DNA from: an uncultured Ruminococcus sp.
GTDB taxonomy: Bacteria > Bacillota > Clostridia > Oscillospirales > Ruminococcaceae
Assembly: GCA_900540005.1 (NCBI GenBank)
Contig: UQEM01000067.1
Span: forward strand, 1-12,472
Length of the DNA stretch: 12,472 nucleotides
Reading direction: 5' to 3'
A program made the position numbers and the translations under genes. Below are positions 1 through 7,066 of this stretch, piece by piece; position 1 is the stretch's first letter; every line of letters starts with the position of its first letter. The notes below the pieces were generated by a model. It was not told the DNA's origin. It ran no database searches and saw only the letters and a program-made list of their open reading frames with translations.

Positions 1-27
1 GTGAAATTTTGCCGAAAAGATGCGTTG

Positions 28-53
28 TTAGGCTTAGTGTCAACACGACCTAA
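28..53 (-). other. Interrupted inverted repeat just after the SpoIID-type gene
   Basis: TTAGG (28-32) pairs with CCTAA (49-53), and inside it GTGT (37-40) pairs with ACAC (43-46) around a 2-nt loop. On the minus strand the structure begins 2 nt after the stop codon of the SpoIID-type gene, and a short run of four T follows about 13 nt further on. It could be a weak transcription end, but the stem is AT-rich and interrupted and the T run is short and displaced, so a terminator is only a suggestion. I see nothing else in bases 1-55. Confidence 0.25.
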
Positions 54-55
54 TA

Positions 56-1117
56 TCAGTAAAGACTGACTATCTCGCAGGCAGGATAATAATGCGAGAG
101 GATATCCTGCCATGTACTTCCCTGTGAAGCCATTGCGTTTGCACCGTACTGGCTCATGCCTACGCCGTGACCGTAACCCTTGGTGGTTATGACTGCCGCG
201 TCGCCGTCAAACTTCACCTCAAAGCAGGGGGAGCGCAGTGAAAGCGCAGTCCGCACATCATTGCCGCTGACGGTCTTATCGCCGACCGTTGCTGTGAGGA
301 CTGTTCCCGAGTCGGAGACCTGCCCGATACTGAGCCACGAGGTCATGTCGTCACCGAGAGTCACGCCCTCAAAAGCAGTCTCAAGCTTGTTCCTGAGCAC
401 ATCTTTCTCATAGCGCACGTCCTCCATGTACTTGGGAGCGTAAACATCATAGCTGCTGTCAACGGGAACAAGATAGTCAACGGACGCTCCCCACGCATTT
501 TCGGCGCTTTCAGTCCTGCCGGACGACATTGAGTGGAATGCCGATATGATAGGCTCGTCATTGTATATTATCAGATACGGCAAAACCTCGTCTGCGGCGG
601 CGCTTATCCTGGCATAGCTCTCGTCAAAGCTGTCGCCGAAATACTGCTTTGCCTGCTCCTGCGTAAAATAGCCCTGATACTTTGAGGTATCATTGGAGAA
701 GTCTGCGCCGTTAAGCTCTGCGGTGGGGCTCTGACGCTCGCGCATTCTCTGACGCTCGGCATAGGTATGGGCTGCGACCGCCTGCGCCTTGAGAGCCTCC
801 TCGCTGAATGATGCCGGCATTTCCGCGCAGACCGCACCTATAACGTAATCGCGCTCGGGCACTTCCAGCACCTCGCCCGTTGACACGTCCAGCACCTTGT
901 AAGGCTCGCCGCTGTATTCGTATCCGGCAGTTTCCTCTGCTTCCGGCTCGGAGTCGGCACTTTCTTCCGCCGCTTCTGACGTATCCTCCGCGGACTGCTC
1001 AGGCTTTTCCGCCGCATGAGAGCTTTCGGCGCTTTTTCCACCCAGACAAACGGGGATCGCAGGCAGCAGTCCGACCGCAGCCGCAAGAATAATGACCGTA
1101 CTGAGATATCTTTTCAT
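56..1117 (-). CDS. spoIID: SpoIID/LytB-domain exported protein (probable stage II sporulation protein D)
   Basis: This 353-residue protein matches the SpoIID family. In Bacillus SpoIID is a membrane-anchored lytic transglycosylase that trims peptidoglycan during forespore engulfment, working with SpoIIM and SpoIIP. Residues 1-27 form a signal peptide or membrane anchor (MKRYL, then a hydrophobic run). Residues 30-66 are a Glu/Ser/Ala-rich low-complexity linker. The SpoIID domain fills the rest: CAEMPASF with E99 at the place of the catalytic glutamate (E88 in B. subtilis), ALKAQAVAAHTYA at 108-120, and GYGHGVGMSQYGA at 314-326 near the end. Residues 194-203 (FHSMSSGRTE) lack the cysteines reported for a zinc site in a clostridial homologue, as does B. 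subtilis SpoIID. The ATG at 1117 is preferred over a TTG two codons upstream because AAAGGA sits about 8 nt before the ATG and only about 2 nt before the TTG. The gene stands alone, divergent from citrate synthase. A vegetative SpoIID-like amidase activator or LytB-type role is the alternative. Confidence 0.88.
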   Translation of the reverse strand: MKRYLSTVIILAAAVGLLPAIPVCLGGKSAESSHAAEKPEQSAEDTSEAAEESADSEPEAEETAGYEYSGEPYKVLDVSTGEVLEVPERDYVIGAVCAEMPASFSEEALKAQAVAAHTYAERQRMRERQSPTAELNGADFSNDTSKYQGYFTQEQAKQYFGDSFDESYARISAAADEVLPYLIIYNDEPIISAFHSMSSGRTESAENAWGASVDYLVPVDSSYDVYAPKYMEDVRYEKDVLRNKLETAFEGVTLGDDMTSWLSIGQVSDSGTVLTATVGDKTVSGNDVRTALSLRSPCFEVKFDGDAAVITTKGYGHGVGMSQYGANAMASQGSTWQDILSHYYPACEIVSLY

Positions 1118-1178
1118 GTTCAAATTCCTTTCTTTGCAGACCCTTACCGCAAAATCTGCGGCACAGCCATGATTTCAA

Positions 1179-1207
1179 TTGACATAATATTAATTTGGGT
1201 GTATAAT
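1179..1207 (+). promoter_or_regulatory. Perfect consensus sigma-A promoter for citrate synthase
   Basis: TTGACA at 1179-1184 and TATAAT at 1202-1207 are separated by exactly 17 bp. Both hexamers match the housekeeping consensus without error. Transcription should begin near 1214, giving a leader of about 27 nt before the TTG start at 1241. The ribosome site AAGGAGG lies at 1225-1231. No TG extension is present. This is the only strong promoter I can see in front of the eleven-gene plus-strand run. Confidence 0.88.
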
Positions 1208-1240
1208 AAAGTGTGAATATTCTCAAGGAGGACGATAACA

Positions 1241-2599
1241 TTGCCTACATTAACTGTTGATGCCAATATTAAAGATTTATGCGGAAAGCTTGCCAAAAAT
1301 TCCGCAATTGACCCCGCACTCTACGAAAAGTACCATATAAAGCGCGGTCTCCGCAACAGCGACGGTACAGGTGTAAAAGCCGGTATTACCAACATCTGCA
1401 ACGTTCACGGCTATCTTCTCAACGAGGGCGAACTCGAACCTATCCCGGGTCAGCTCATCTACAGAGGCTACAGCATTACCGACATCGTTGAAAATGTCGA
1501 GGAAGAGGATCGCTATGGCTACGAAGAAACATCGTTCCTTCTTCTTTTCGGACATCTCCCGACACCGACAGAGCTTAAATGGTTCAACGACACTATCTCC
1601 GAAAACCGCGATCTTCCGCGTGATTTCGTTGAAGATATGATACTCAAAGCTCCCTCAAAAAATATCATGAACAAGCTCTCAAGATCTATTCTTGCGCTCT
1701 ATTCATACGACCCCGACTGTGAAAAGAAGGGACTGGAGAACGAGATGAGGATAGCAATGAGCCTTATCGCAAAGCTCCCCGTTATCATGGCGGCGGCTTA
1801 TCAGGTCAAGAGACGTGTTTTTGACAATCAGAGCATGATAATGCACCCCGTAAACTATGACGAAAACACCGCTCAGTGCATTCTCTCGCTACTGCGCCCC
1901 GACAGACAGTACACCAAGGAGGAGGCTCAGATGCTCGACCGTCTCCTCATGCTTCAGGCTGAGCACGGCGGCGGAAACAATTCCACTTTCACCACCCGCG
2001 TTCTCACGTCCTCGGGCACAGACCCCTACTCTACATACTCCTCGGCTATCTGCTCGCTCAAAGGCCCGCGTCACGGCGGCGCAAACCTTCAGGTCATCCA
2101 GATGCTCGACAATTTCAAGGCGAACATCAAGAACTGGGAGGACGAGGGCGAAGTTGCCGACTATATGCGCAGAACCATTCTCAAGGAAACAAACGACCAC
2201 TCGGGTCTTATCTACGGTATGGGCCACGCTGTATACACCATTTCCGACCCCCGTGCAGTAATACTCAAAAAGAAAGCTTTCGAGCTTGCAAAGGGCAAGG
2301 AGATCGAAGCTGAATTCCGCCTCCTTGAAACTATCGAACGCCTTACACCCGAAATATTCCGCATGGTCAAGGGCAGCACCAAGACTATGTGCGCGAATGT
2401 GGATATGTACTCGGGTCTTGTATACAGAATGCTCGGTATTCCGGACGAGCTTTTCACTCCGCTTTTTGCCGTAGCGCGTATCTCGGGCTGGGCTGCTCAC
2501 AGAATGGAGGAAAAGCTTACCGGAAGCAGAATTATCCGTCCGGCATACAAGGCTATCGCAAAGGAAAAGGAATACATCAAACTAAACGAAAGAAAGTAA
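1241..2599 (+). CDS. gltA: Citrate synthase
   Basis: Citrate synthase condenses oxaloacetate and acetyl-CoA to citrate in the cytosol. In fermentative Clostridia it usually feeds 2-oxoglutarate and glutamate synthesis rather than a full cycle. The 452-residue protein carries the family's catalytic set: H278 in GPRHGGAN, H329 in GMGHAVY followed by SDPR at 335-338, and D388 in NVDMYSG. H242 in AEHGGGN and R413 in VARISGW fit the oxaloacetate-binding positions. It is somewhat longer than the roughly 370-430 residues of many bacterial enzymes because of an N-terminal extension of about 40 residues. The start is TTG at 1241: AAGGAGG ends 9 nt before it and no ATG is nearby in frame. No aconitase or isocitrate dehydrogenase gene is adjacent. 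The next gene begins 9 nt downstream, which suggests cotranscription. The family is certain; citrate versus 2-methylcitrate synthase cannot be fully separated by eye. Confidence 0.95.
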   Translation: MPTLTVDANIKDLCGKLAKNSAIDPALYEKYHIKRGLRNSDGTGVKAGITNICNVHGYLLNEGELEPIPGQLIYRGYSITDIVENVEEEDRYGYEETSFLLLFGHLPTPTELKWFNDTISENRDLPRDFVEDMILKAPSKNIMNKLSRSILALYSYDPDCEKKGLENEMRIAMSLIAKLPVIMAAAYQVKRRVFDNQSMIMHPVNYDENTAQCILSLLRPDRQYTKEEAQMLDRLLMLQAEHGGGNNSTFTTRVLTSSGTDPYSTYSSAICSLKGPRHGGANLQVIQMLDNFKANIKNWEDEGEVADYMRRTILKETNDHSGLIYGMGHAVYTISDPRAVILKKKAFELAKGKEIEAEFRLLETIERLTPEIFRMVKGSTKTMCANVDMYSGLVYRMLGIPDELFTPLFAVARISGWAAHRMEEKLTGSRIIRPAYKAIAKEKEYIKLNERK

Positions 2600-2608
2600 A
2601 AGTCCGCT

Positions 2609-3940
2609 ATGAGACCCTTTAAGCTACTGTCGGCGGCTGCGGCTGCCTCAATAATGCTCACATCGGCAGGCTGCAGCCTCGGCACGAGCATTGATACACT
2701 TATGGCTCCGCCAAAGCTCAGCGTTGAGCAGGAGCAGATATACAATGCCCTTACCGACGCGGCAGGAACTTCCATCAGCCTTAAATACCCGAAATCGGGC
2801 AAGTATCTCTCCGCTTTTATAGTCGAGGATATTGACGGCGACGGCGGCAACGAGGCTGTGGTCTTTTACGAAAAATCGAGCCTTGCGCTTGAGGAAAATA
2901 CTCTCAGGATCAATATTCTCGACCGTGACGGGAACAAGTGGCGCTCGGTGTGCGATACTCCGGCTGACGGTGCGGAGATAGAGAAGGTCATGATATCGAA
3001 ACTCGGCTCAAACGGCCGGATAAATCTCATTATCGGCAGCAGTCTCATCAACCGCTCCGAGAAAAATGTCTCGATGTACGTCTACGCGGACGGCACTATT
3101 GAACAGACTTTCTCATCGGCATACTCGTTTTTTGATGTCACCGACCTCGACAGCGATGACGAAAACGAATTTCTTCTGCTCTCCGGCTCTGTGGCAGGAG
3201 CGCCTGCTCAGGCTGAGGCATACAAGCTTGATGATGTGGGTATCTACCACAAGTACAGCCGCGAACTGAGCGGAAGCTTTACCGAATTCGACAGTCTCAG
3301 CTACGGCGCGATAGGCGGCGGAAAGACAGGTCTCTATATTGACGCGGTGTCGGGCACGGGTCTTATCCAGACCGACATCATCTACATGGACAGCTCGGGT
3401 CTGGGCAAGGTCTTTGAAACGCCCGAGGAGTCGCTCTCCACAGTCCGTCCGTCAGGCTGCGCTTCGCTCGATGTTGACAGCGACGGTATCCCCGAGATCC
3501 CCGTACAGACTATCTCGCCCGGATACGAGGAAGTCTCCGAGAGTGAACAGCTTAAACTCACCAACTGGCTCTGTCTGAACGAAAACAACGAACTGAAACA
3601 GAAATACTCGTCCTACTACAGCGTAAATGACGGATATATTTTCATTTTCCCCGAAAAATGGCAGGACAGAGTTACCGTAAAGCGCGATTCGGTCAACGAT
3701 GAGATCGTTTTCTGCGAATACAGGAGCGGCAAGACGGGCAGAGAACTCATGCGCATATGCTGCACCAAGGACTCGCCCTCAAGAGACGACCGTATCTCAA
3801 GCGGCTACATACTCCTCAGAACCAAGGGCGACTCGGCTTATCTCGCCTATATACCGCCCAATGTCTCGGCTGCCTATGACGACAACCTTTCCGTCACCGC
3901 AGGAGACGCAGCCGTGGGCATACGCTTCCCGACAGACTGA
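2609..3940 (+). CDS. Predicted lipoprotein with VCBS/FG-GAP-like calcium-loop repeats
   Basis: I do not recognise a named gene. The 443-residue product has a positively charged start, a hydrophobic stretch (residues 6-20) and a cysteine at C22 (SAGC), so it is probably lipid-anchored outside the membrane. The position three residues before the cysteine is Ser instead of the usual Leu. Three acidic loops of the kind seen in VCBS/FG-GAP beta-propellers recur at near-regular spacing: DIDGDGGNE (74-82), DLDSDDENE (179-187) and DVDSDGIPE (288-296). These loops may bind calcium. Residues from about 320 onwards form a separate C-terminal part containing CC at 384-385 and no motif I know. The gene starts 9 nt after citrate synthase with no strong ribosome site and ends 52 nt before a response regulator, so it may supply the extracytoplasmic input to that two-component system. 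That link is inference from position only. Confidence 0.8.
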   Translation: MRPFKLLSAAAAASIMLTSAGCSLGTSIDTLMAPPKLSVEQEQIYNALTDAAGTSISLKYPKSGKYLSAFIVEDIDGDGGNEAVVFYEKSSLALEENTLRINILDRDGNKWRSVCDTPADGAEIEKVMISKLGSNGRINLIIGSSLINRSEKNVSMYVYADGTIEQTFSSAYSFFDVTDLDSDDENEFLLLSGSVAGAPAQAEAYKLDDVGIYHKYSRELSGSFTEFDSLSYGAIGGGKTGLYIDAVSGTGLIQTDIIYMDSSGLGKVFETPEESLSTVRPSGCASLDVDSDGIPEIPVQTISPGYEEVSESEQLKLTNWLCLNENNELKQKYSSYYSVNDGYIFIFPEKWQDRVTVKRDSVNDEIVFCEYRSGKTGRELMRICCTKDSPSRDDRISSGYILLRTKGDSAYLAYIPPNVSAAYDDNLSVTAGDAAVGIRFPTD

Positions 3941-3992
3941 CAATAACGGTCAGGCGCTCAACACGCCAATTCTTTTGCTGGAGATGATTACT

Positions 3993-4694
3993 ATGAAACG
4001 TATACTTATATGTGAAGATGAGGACACTATCCGCGAATTCGTCGTCATCAACCTCAAACGCGCAGGCTATGACGTTGTGGACGTAAACTGCGGCGAGGCT
4101 GCCCTTGAAACTTTTGAATCGGAACACGGCAACTTTGACATTGTTCTGCTCGATATCATGATGCCCGGTATCGACGGCTTTACCGTATGCAAGAAGATAC
4201 GCGAGAAAAGCTCGACTATCGGTATCATCATGCTCACCGCAAGGACGCAGGAAATGGACAAGGTAAGCGGTCTTATGATAGGCGCGGACGACTATATCAC
4301 CAAGCCCTTTTCGCCCTCTGAGCTTACCGCCCGTGTGGACGCAATATACCGCAGAGTCTGCATGAGCTTTATCAAGAACGAAAAGCAGTCCGTCATTGAA
4401 TCAGGGCCTTTCGTACTCAACCTCAAAAGCAGGACTGTCACCAAAAACGGCGCTCCTATCGAGCTTACTCAGGTCGAGTACCAGATACTCGAATTTTTCA
4501 TGAACAACAAGAACACCGCGCTCGACCGCGCAAGCATTCTCAATCACATCTGGGGCGAGAGTTACTACGGCGATGACAAGATAGTTGACGTGAATATCAG
4601 AAGAATACGCATGAAAATAGAGGAAGAACCCTCAAGCCCCAAGTACATCATCACTATATGGGGCTACGGCTATAAATGGAATGATACTCAGTAA
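3993..4694 (+). CDS. OmpR/PhoB-family DNA-binding response regulator
   Basis: A 233-residue two-component response regulator. The N-terminal receiver domain (1-120) has the acidic pocket E9/D10, the phosphorylation site D54 in VLLDIMMPG, T82 in MLTAR and K104 in YITKPFSP. The C-terminal winged helix (about 135-230) shows the OmpR pattern: IELTQVEYQILEFF, then the recognition helix region VDVNIRRIRMKIE (198-210) and the wing IITIWGYGYKW (219-229). The frame is open further upstream, but the ATG at 3993 begins the typical MKRILICEDED start and GGAG at 3980-3983 lies 9 nt before it. An in-frame ATG at 3984 sits directly against that ribosome site and is unlikely. The stop overlaps the kinase start by one base (TAATG), a sign of translational coupling. 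The target genes are unknown. The product resembles PhoP/ResD/VicR-type regulators, but I cannot assign an orthologue. Confidence 0.95.
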   Translation: MKRILICEDEDTIREFVVINLKRAGYDVVDVNCGEAALETFESEHGNFDIVLLDIMMPGIDGFTVCKKIREKSSTIGIIMLTARTQEMDKVSGLMIGADDYITKPFSPSELTARVDAIYRRVCMSFIKNEKQSVIESGPFVLNLKSRTVTKNGAPIELTQVEYQILEFFMNNKNTALDRASILNHIWGESYYGDDKIVDVNIRRIRMKIEEEPSSPKYIITIWGYGYKWNDTQ

Positions 4695-6112
4695 TGGCTA
4701 AAAGAAGTATCACAAGGCGCTGGGTATTCAACAACCTCGGCGTTGTCGTACTCGCGCTGCTGGTCATCGACATGGCTATCATATTCACCGTGCAGACCTA
4801 TTTCTACAACTCGGCAAAGCAGTACCTTATATCTAAACTCAACGCCGTTACAAGCGTTCTCACCGTACATTCGCAGGACAGTTCCGCGAATTTCTCTGCC
4901 GAAATGCGTAATATGCTCGAAACCTTCAACGAAAAGGACAAGATCGAGCTTATGGCAATAAATTCAAAGGGCAGAGTTGTCCTCACCTCATCGGGATTCA
5001 CTCCGGACGCGGTCGATGTCATGCCGGACTATGAACAGGCTATGTCAGCCGACACGGAAGCCTCATACATAGGAAAGCTGTCAAGCGGCGAGAAAATACT
5101 TGCGGTCTCGGCACCTATCTCCTCAATGAACAGCGAGTTCAGCTCGGTGAGAATGGTCACTTCCCTCACGGAGATAGACAACACGATAAAAAGCTACACC
5201 ATTGCGGTCATGACCATATGCGCCGTAATAATATTCATCATCATAATCACGGGACTGTACTTTGCAGGCTCGATCGTCAGGCCGATAAGGCAGATAAGCT
5301 CAATTGCGCGCAAATTCGCTATGGGCGACTTCTCCGTGAGGATCGAAAATAACAGCAATGACGAAATAGGCGACCTGTGCACCGCGATAAATCACATGGC
5401 TGACGAGCTTTCAAACGCCGAAGCCATGAAAAATGAGTTTATCTCCTCCGTATCGCATGAGTTGAGAACTCCCCTGACCGCAATAAAGGGCTGGGCGGAG
5501 ACTCTTATGATAGACGGCGGCGGCAGTCCCGAGACCATGAAAAAGGGCGTCGGCGTTATCGTAAACGAGACTGAACGTCTCTCGCAAATGGTCGAGGAAC
5601 TTCTCGACTTCTCGCGAATGCAGAACGGTCACTTCACCCTGCAAATGGCAAACATGGATATCCTTGCCGAGCTTGGCGACGCTGTGCTCATCTACAGCGA
5701 CAAGGCAAGGCGCGAAAGCAAGGAGATAATCTACAACGAGCCGGAAATGCTCCCTATCGTATTCGGCGACAAAAACCGCATACGTCAGGTATTCATAAAC
5801 GTTATCGACAACGCCGTAAAGTATTCCTCGGCAGGCGATACCGTCACTATCAAAGCCTTTGAGGAAAACGGAAAGATAATCGTTTCCGTTGCCGATACGG
5901 GCGTTGGTATAAAGGAAAGCGACCTTGCAAAGGTCAAGACCAAATTCTACAAGGCTAACCATACACGGCGCGGCTCGGGTATCGGTCTTGCCGTTGCGGA
6001 CGAGATCGTCACAATGCACGGCGGAAGCATGGATATCGCAAGCGAGGGCGAGGGTCTCGGAACGACCGTGACCATTACTCTCCCGACCGTTGACTCCACC
6101 AAAACACAATAA
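4694..6112 (+). CDS. HAMP-containing membrane sensor histidine kinase
   Basis: A 472-residue kinase paired with the preceding regulator. One membrane helix lies at about 15-35 and a second at about 168-192, enclosing an external sensing region of about 130 residues whose fold I cannot name (possibly PAS/Cache-like). A HAMP linker follows (193-245, with VRPIRQIS). The HisKA helix has the phospho-accepting H255 in SVSHELRTPLTAI. The ATPase domain has the N box with N373 (NVIDNAVKYS), the G1 box DTGVGI (401-406) and the G2 box GSGIGL (427-432). The ATP lid is short and the first F-box phenylalanine is replaced (KVKTKFYKAN). The ATG overlaps the regulator stop codon, so the two are probably made together. 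This is the PhoR/ResE/VicK general architecture. No soluble sensory PAS domain is evident between HAMP and HisKA, unlike VicK. Confidence 0.95.
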   Translation: MAKRSITRRWVFNNLGVVVLALLVIDMAIIFTVQTYFYNSAKQYLISKLNAVTSVLTVHSQDSSANFSAEMRNMLETFNEKDKIELMAINSKGRVVLTSSGFTPDAVDVMPDYEQAMSADTEASYIGKLSSGEKILAVSAPISSMNSEFSSVRMVTSLTEIDNTIKSYTIAVMTICAVIIFIIIITGLYFAGSIVRPIRQISSIARKFAMGDFSVRIENNSNDEIGDLCTAINHMADELSNAEAMKNEFISSVSHELRTPLTAIKGWAETLMIDGGGSPETMKKGVGVIVNETERLSQMVEELLDFSRMQNGHFTLQMANMDILAELGDAVLIYSDKARRESKEIIYNEPEMLPIVFGDKNRIRQVFINVIDNAVKYSSAGDTVTIKAFEENGKIIVSVADTGVGIKESDLAKVKTKFYKANHTRRGSGIGLAVADEIVTMHGGSMDIASEGEGLGTTVTITLPTVDSTKTQ

Positions 6113-6129
6113 CTTCTGCGAGGTATCAA

Positions 6130-7062
6130 ATGAGCAATAAAAAGAACACCGCTCCGAAAAGCGGTGAGAAATTCAAATCGAAAATAGGCGGACAGGCTCT
6201 GATAGAGGGCATAATGATGCTCGGGCCGGATAAGGGCGCAATGGCGTGCAGAATGCCGGACGGCTCGATAGACCTTGAAACGTGGCAGGAAAACAACGGC
6301 AAAAACGCGCCGTGGTACAAAAAAACTCCCCTTGTGCGCGGCTGTGTCAACTTCGTCGTGTCGCTCATCAAGGGCTATAAGTACATGATGAAGTCTGCGG
6401 AAAAGCAGTTCACCGAGGAGGAAAAAGAGGAAAGCGGCTCTGTGATGTACCAGATATCAATGTATGTCGGCATAGTGCTCGGTCTCGTGCTCGCGGTGGG
6501 ACTTTTCGTGTTCCTGCCGAAATTCCTCGTCGGACTTATGCCGACCGTCAAGAGCCTGAGGATCCTGCGCTCCATCGTTGAGGGTCTGGTCAAGATAGCT
6601 ATTTTCGTGCTGTATATGTACCTTATCAGCCTGACCAAGGACATCAGGCGGCAGTATATGTACCACGGCGCGGAACACAAGACCATTGCCTGTCACGAGG
6701 CGGAACTGCCGCTGACTGTTGAAAATGTGCGAAAGCAGACACGTTTCCACAAGAGATGCGGAACGAGCTTTATCTTTATCGTACTCTTTGTAAGCATTTT
6801 CGTTATGTGCTTTGTGCCGTTCACCGTCACATGGCAGAGAGTCGTTGCCTCGCTCGCTCTCCTTCCCCTTATTGTGGGCATATCCTACGAATGCATAAGG
6901 CTCGCGGGCAATAACGACAATCTCTTTACGAGGATACTTTCAGCTCCCGGACTTGCAATGCAGAGGATAACAACGCGCGAACCCGATGACAGCATGATCG
7001 AGGTGGCAATTGCCGCGCTCAGGGAGTGTATTCCTGCTGACAAGGCTGACGATAAGTGGTGA
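6130..7062 (+). CDS. yqhQ: DUF1385 family membrane protein (YqhQ-like)
   Basis: The 310-residue protein matches the DUF1385/YqhQ family, an integral membrane family widespread in Firmicutes whose molecular function I do not consider settled. Recognition points are the N-terminal KIGGQALIEGIMM (18-30), the central YHGAEHKTIACHE (178-190), and VRKQTRFHKRCGTSF (200-214). The His, Glu and Cys residues in the central part are conserved and could bind metal, though that is inference. Hydrophobic segments lie at about 112-137, 150-168, 212-232 and 237-255. GAGGT (6120-6124) lies 5 nt before the ATG. The gene starts 17 nt after the kinase stop and ends 4 nt before prmC. A place beside prmC is common for this family in Clostridia, where prfA often follows; no prfA is present here. 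Confidence 0.88.
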   Translation: MSNKKNTAPKSGEKFKSKIGGQALIEGIMMLGPDKGAMACRMPDGSIDLETWQENNGKNAPWYKKTPLVRGCVNFVVSLIKGYKYMMKSAEKQFTEEEKEESGSVMYQISMYVGIVLGLVLAVGLFVFLPKFLVGLMPTVKSLRILRSIVEGLVKIAIFVLYMYLISLTKDIRRQYMYHGAEHKTIACHEAELPLTVENVRKQTRFHKRCGTSFIFIVLFVSIFVMCFVPFTVTWQRVVASLALLPLIVGISYECIRLAGNNDNLFTRILSAPGLAMQRITTREPDDSMIEVAIAALRECIPADKADDKW

Positions 7063-7066
7063 TGAC

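Noticed and set aside
1147..1161. Small stem CCGCA/TGCGG in the SpoIID-type gene's leader, and a 12-mer AAAATCTGCGGC shared with 12254-12265
   Set aside because: The stem has only 5 bp. A shared 12-mer is expected several times by chance in a window this size, although both copies are intergenic.
1164..1192. Sigma-E-like promoter for the SpoIID-type gene on the minus strand
   Set aside because: A TAATATT box (minus strand of 1186-1192) matches the -35 consensus and 14 bp on lies CATGGCTG, but that matches only about half of the -10 consensus. Another perfect -35 (GAATATT) has its best -10 candidate only 10 bp away. AT-rich DNA gives such matches easily.
1889..2500. Long minus-strand frame of 203 codons inside citrate synthase
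   Set aside because: It is antisense to a certain gene, its translation resembles no family, and it reflects codon bias of the sense strand. The same holds for frames antisense to the kinase (5411-6109), prmC (7019-7810), recA (8570-9010) and rimO (10276-10878).
3699..3992. Upstream extension of the response regulator frame by 98 codons
   Set aside because: It overlaps the lipoprotein gene in another frame and is not receiver-like. The ATG at 3993 has a proper ribosome site and gives the normal family start.
7010..7066. Upstream extension of prmC by 19 codons
   Set aside because: It lies inside yqhQ and the normal PrmC N-terminus begins at 7067.
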